Shown here piece after piece: positions 5,674 to 6,109 of a DNA stretch of 6,109 nucleotides. The position numbers and the translations under genes are program-made. Source of the stretch: Nostoc cf. edaphicum LEGE 07299 (GTDB lineage: Bacteria > Cyanobacteriota > Cyanobacteriia > Cyanobacteriales > Nostocaceae); NCBI RefSeq assembly GCF_015207245.1, contig NZ_JADEXF010000247.1, positions 1-6,109 of the forward strand, read 5' to 3'. Below the pieces are notes generated by a model that made no database searches, was not told the origin of the DNA, and saw nothing but the letters and a program-made list of their open reading frames with translations. The first letter of the stretch is position 1; every line of letters begins with the position of its first letter.

Positions 5674-5689
5674 TTTATTTGCAAATAAA
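5674..5689. promoter_or_regulatory. Perfect 16-bp palindrome TTTATTTGCAAATAAA, candidate operator
   Basis: The sequence is its own reverse complement with no spacer. It lies 46 bases upstream of the GTG start of the TIGR02587 gene and 5 bases upstream of the TATAAA box. That is where a repressor or activator dimer would bind. The regulator is unknown, and the AT-rich context lowers its significance. Confidence 0.35.
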
Positions 5690-5865
5690 GTTATTTTTTT
5701 AATATATATAAATTTTATTTATCAGATTTTCATATTTTATATTATCTGCTACAACACCGATCGGCATCTATCTTAAGATAATATAATTTACCAGAATATT
5801 CTCTCGGTTGATGGAAGTAAAAAACAATACACAGATGTTAAATTATTTAATAGCTTAGGGACTTT

Positions 5866-5900
5866 CAAGTAATAAAATAACTCAAATATTTTATTACTTG
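5866..5900. promoter_or_regulatory. Perfect 14-bp inverted repeat upstream of the CsbD gene
   Basis: CAAGTAATAAAATA (5866-5879) is the exact inverse of TATTTTATTACTTG (5887-5900), around the 7-base loop ACTCAAA. It ends 116 bases before the CsbD start. It could be an operator in the promoter region or a hairpin in a long leader. It has no G/C-rich stem or T run, so a Rho-independent terminator is unlikely. It may also be a small inverted repeat of no regulatory role. Confidence 0.4.
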
Positions 5901-6016
5901 TAGGATGAGCGTCTTAACTGTCCTGTGAAACGATCGGGCTTTTCAACCCACTTTGCAAGTAGTAGTAACTTATTTTTGGATTTCCCTGAATCAACTACAA
6001 GCTGGAGATAAAGACC

Positions 6017-6109
6017 ATGAGTGCCGAAAAGAGAATAGAAGCGACTGCAAAAAATATTGAAGGAAAAATTCAAGAGATTGTGGGTGAAGTCACAGGTAAT
6101 CCGCAAGAT
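6017..6109 (+). CDS. CsbD family protein, N-terminal part (cut by window end)
   Basis: The 31 visible residues start MSAEKRIEATAKNIEGKIQE and continue IVGEVTGNPQD. This matches the well-known start of cyanobacterial CsbD-family proteins, which have A-K-x-x-E-G-K-x-x-E-x-x-G-x-x-T-G and usually total about 60 residues. About half is therefore present. CsbD is a small, hydrophilic, helical protein that belongs to the sigma-B general stress regulon in Bacillus subtilis; its molecular role is not established. GGAG at 6004-6007, 9 bases before the ATG, is a good ribosome site. The gene runs divergently from the TIGR02587/TIGR02588 operon, with a long upstream region holding a 14-bp inverted repeat. 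The gene continues beyond 6109. Confidence 0.9.
   Translation, partial: MSAEKRIEATAKNIEGKIQEIVGEVTGNPQD

Larger units (their letters stand above)
5628..6016. other. AT-rich divergent intergenic and promoter region
   Basis: This 389-base spacer lies between two divergently transcribed genes. It is very AT-rich near the TIGR02587 gene. It contains a 16-bp palindrome (5674-5689), a 12-bp palindrome TATCTTAAGATA (5769-5780) and a 14-bp inverted repeat (5866-5900). No credible gene is seen. A 15-codon ATG frame at 5811-5858 lacks a ribosome site. Confidence 0.75.

Noticed and set aside
5811..5858. ATG frame of 15 codons in the divergent spacer
   Set aside because: It has no Shine-Dalgarno sequence, AT-biased composition and no support beyond chance.
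5894..6106. Minus-strand 70-codon frame overlapping the CsbD start
   Set aside because: It is antisense to a well recognised CsbD N-terminus, has no recognisable domain and covers the promoter region.

Overview
The window looks like chromosomal DNA of a filamentous, probably heterocystous (Nostoc/Calothrix-like) cyanobacterium. The evidence is three copies of the cyanobacterial HIP1 octamer GCGATCGC (3897-3904, 5359-5366, 5467-5474), several families of short iterated repeats typical of those genomes (CAAATGA-type and TGCCTTC-type heptamers, CACAGAG repeats, TCTCTACGA/CGAACGCG hairpins), and proteins of cyanobacterial type. No species can be named from the sequence alone.

Layout: (1) 1-613 is non-coding and repeat-rich and ends in the leader of the first gene. 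(2) 614-2821 (+) encodes a 735-residue, calcium-binding, presumably secreted or surface repeat protein. It has about 20 units of 27 residues that join a YD-like strand motif to a 12-residue EF-hand-like loop, then RTX nonapeptides, then a cyanobacterial C-terminal domain. (3) 2822-3153 is intergenic, with short repeats and a candidate MITE-like element at 3008-3146. (4) 3154-4197 (-) is a polytopic membrane-protein gene of unknown function, broken by two in-frame stop codons. (5) 4198-4344 is a short structured spacer. (6) 5627-4345 (-) is a two-gene operon with an ATGA overlap: an eight-helix membrane protein of the TIGR02587/DUF2391 family and a single-helix protein of the TIGR02588 family. 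(7) 5628-6016 is an AT-rich divergent promoter region with a perfect 16-bp palindrome and a perfect 14-bp inverted repeat. (8) 6017-6109 (+) is the start of a CsbD-family gene cut by the window edge.

The TIGR02587/TIGR02588 pair is the clearest functional unit. The two proteins are translationally coupled and probably form one membrane complex of unknown role. The divergent CsbD gene suggests, but does not prove, shared stress-related control. The repeat protein stands alone: no type I secretion genes lie in the window, so its exporter must be encoded elsewhere. I see no phage, defence, CRISPR, tRNA or rRNA genes. The most unusual items are the hybrid YD/EF-hand repeat architecture, the apparent internal duplication in the DUF2391 protein, and the membrane gene with two stops but an otherwise intact frame.
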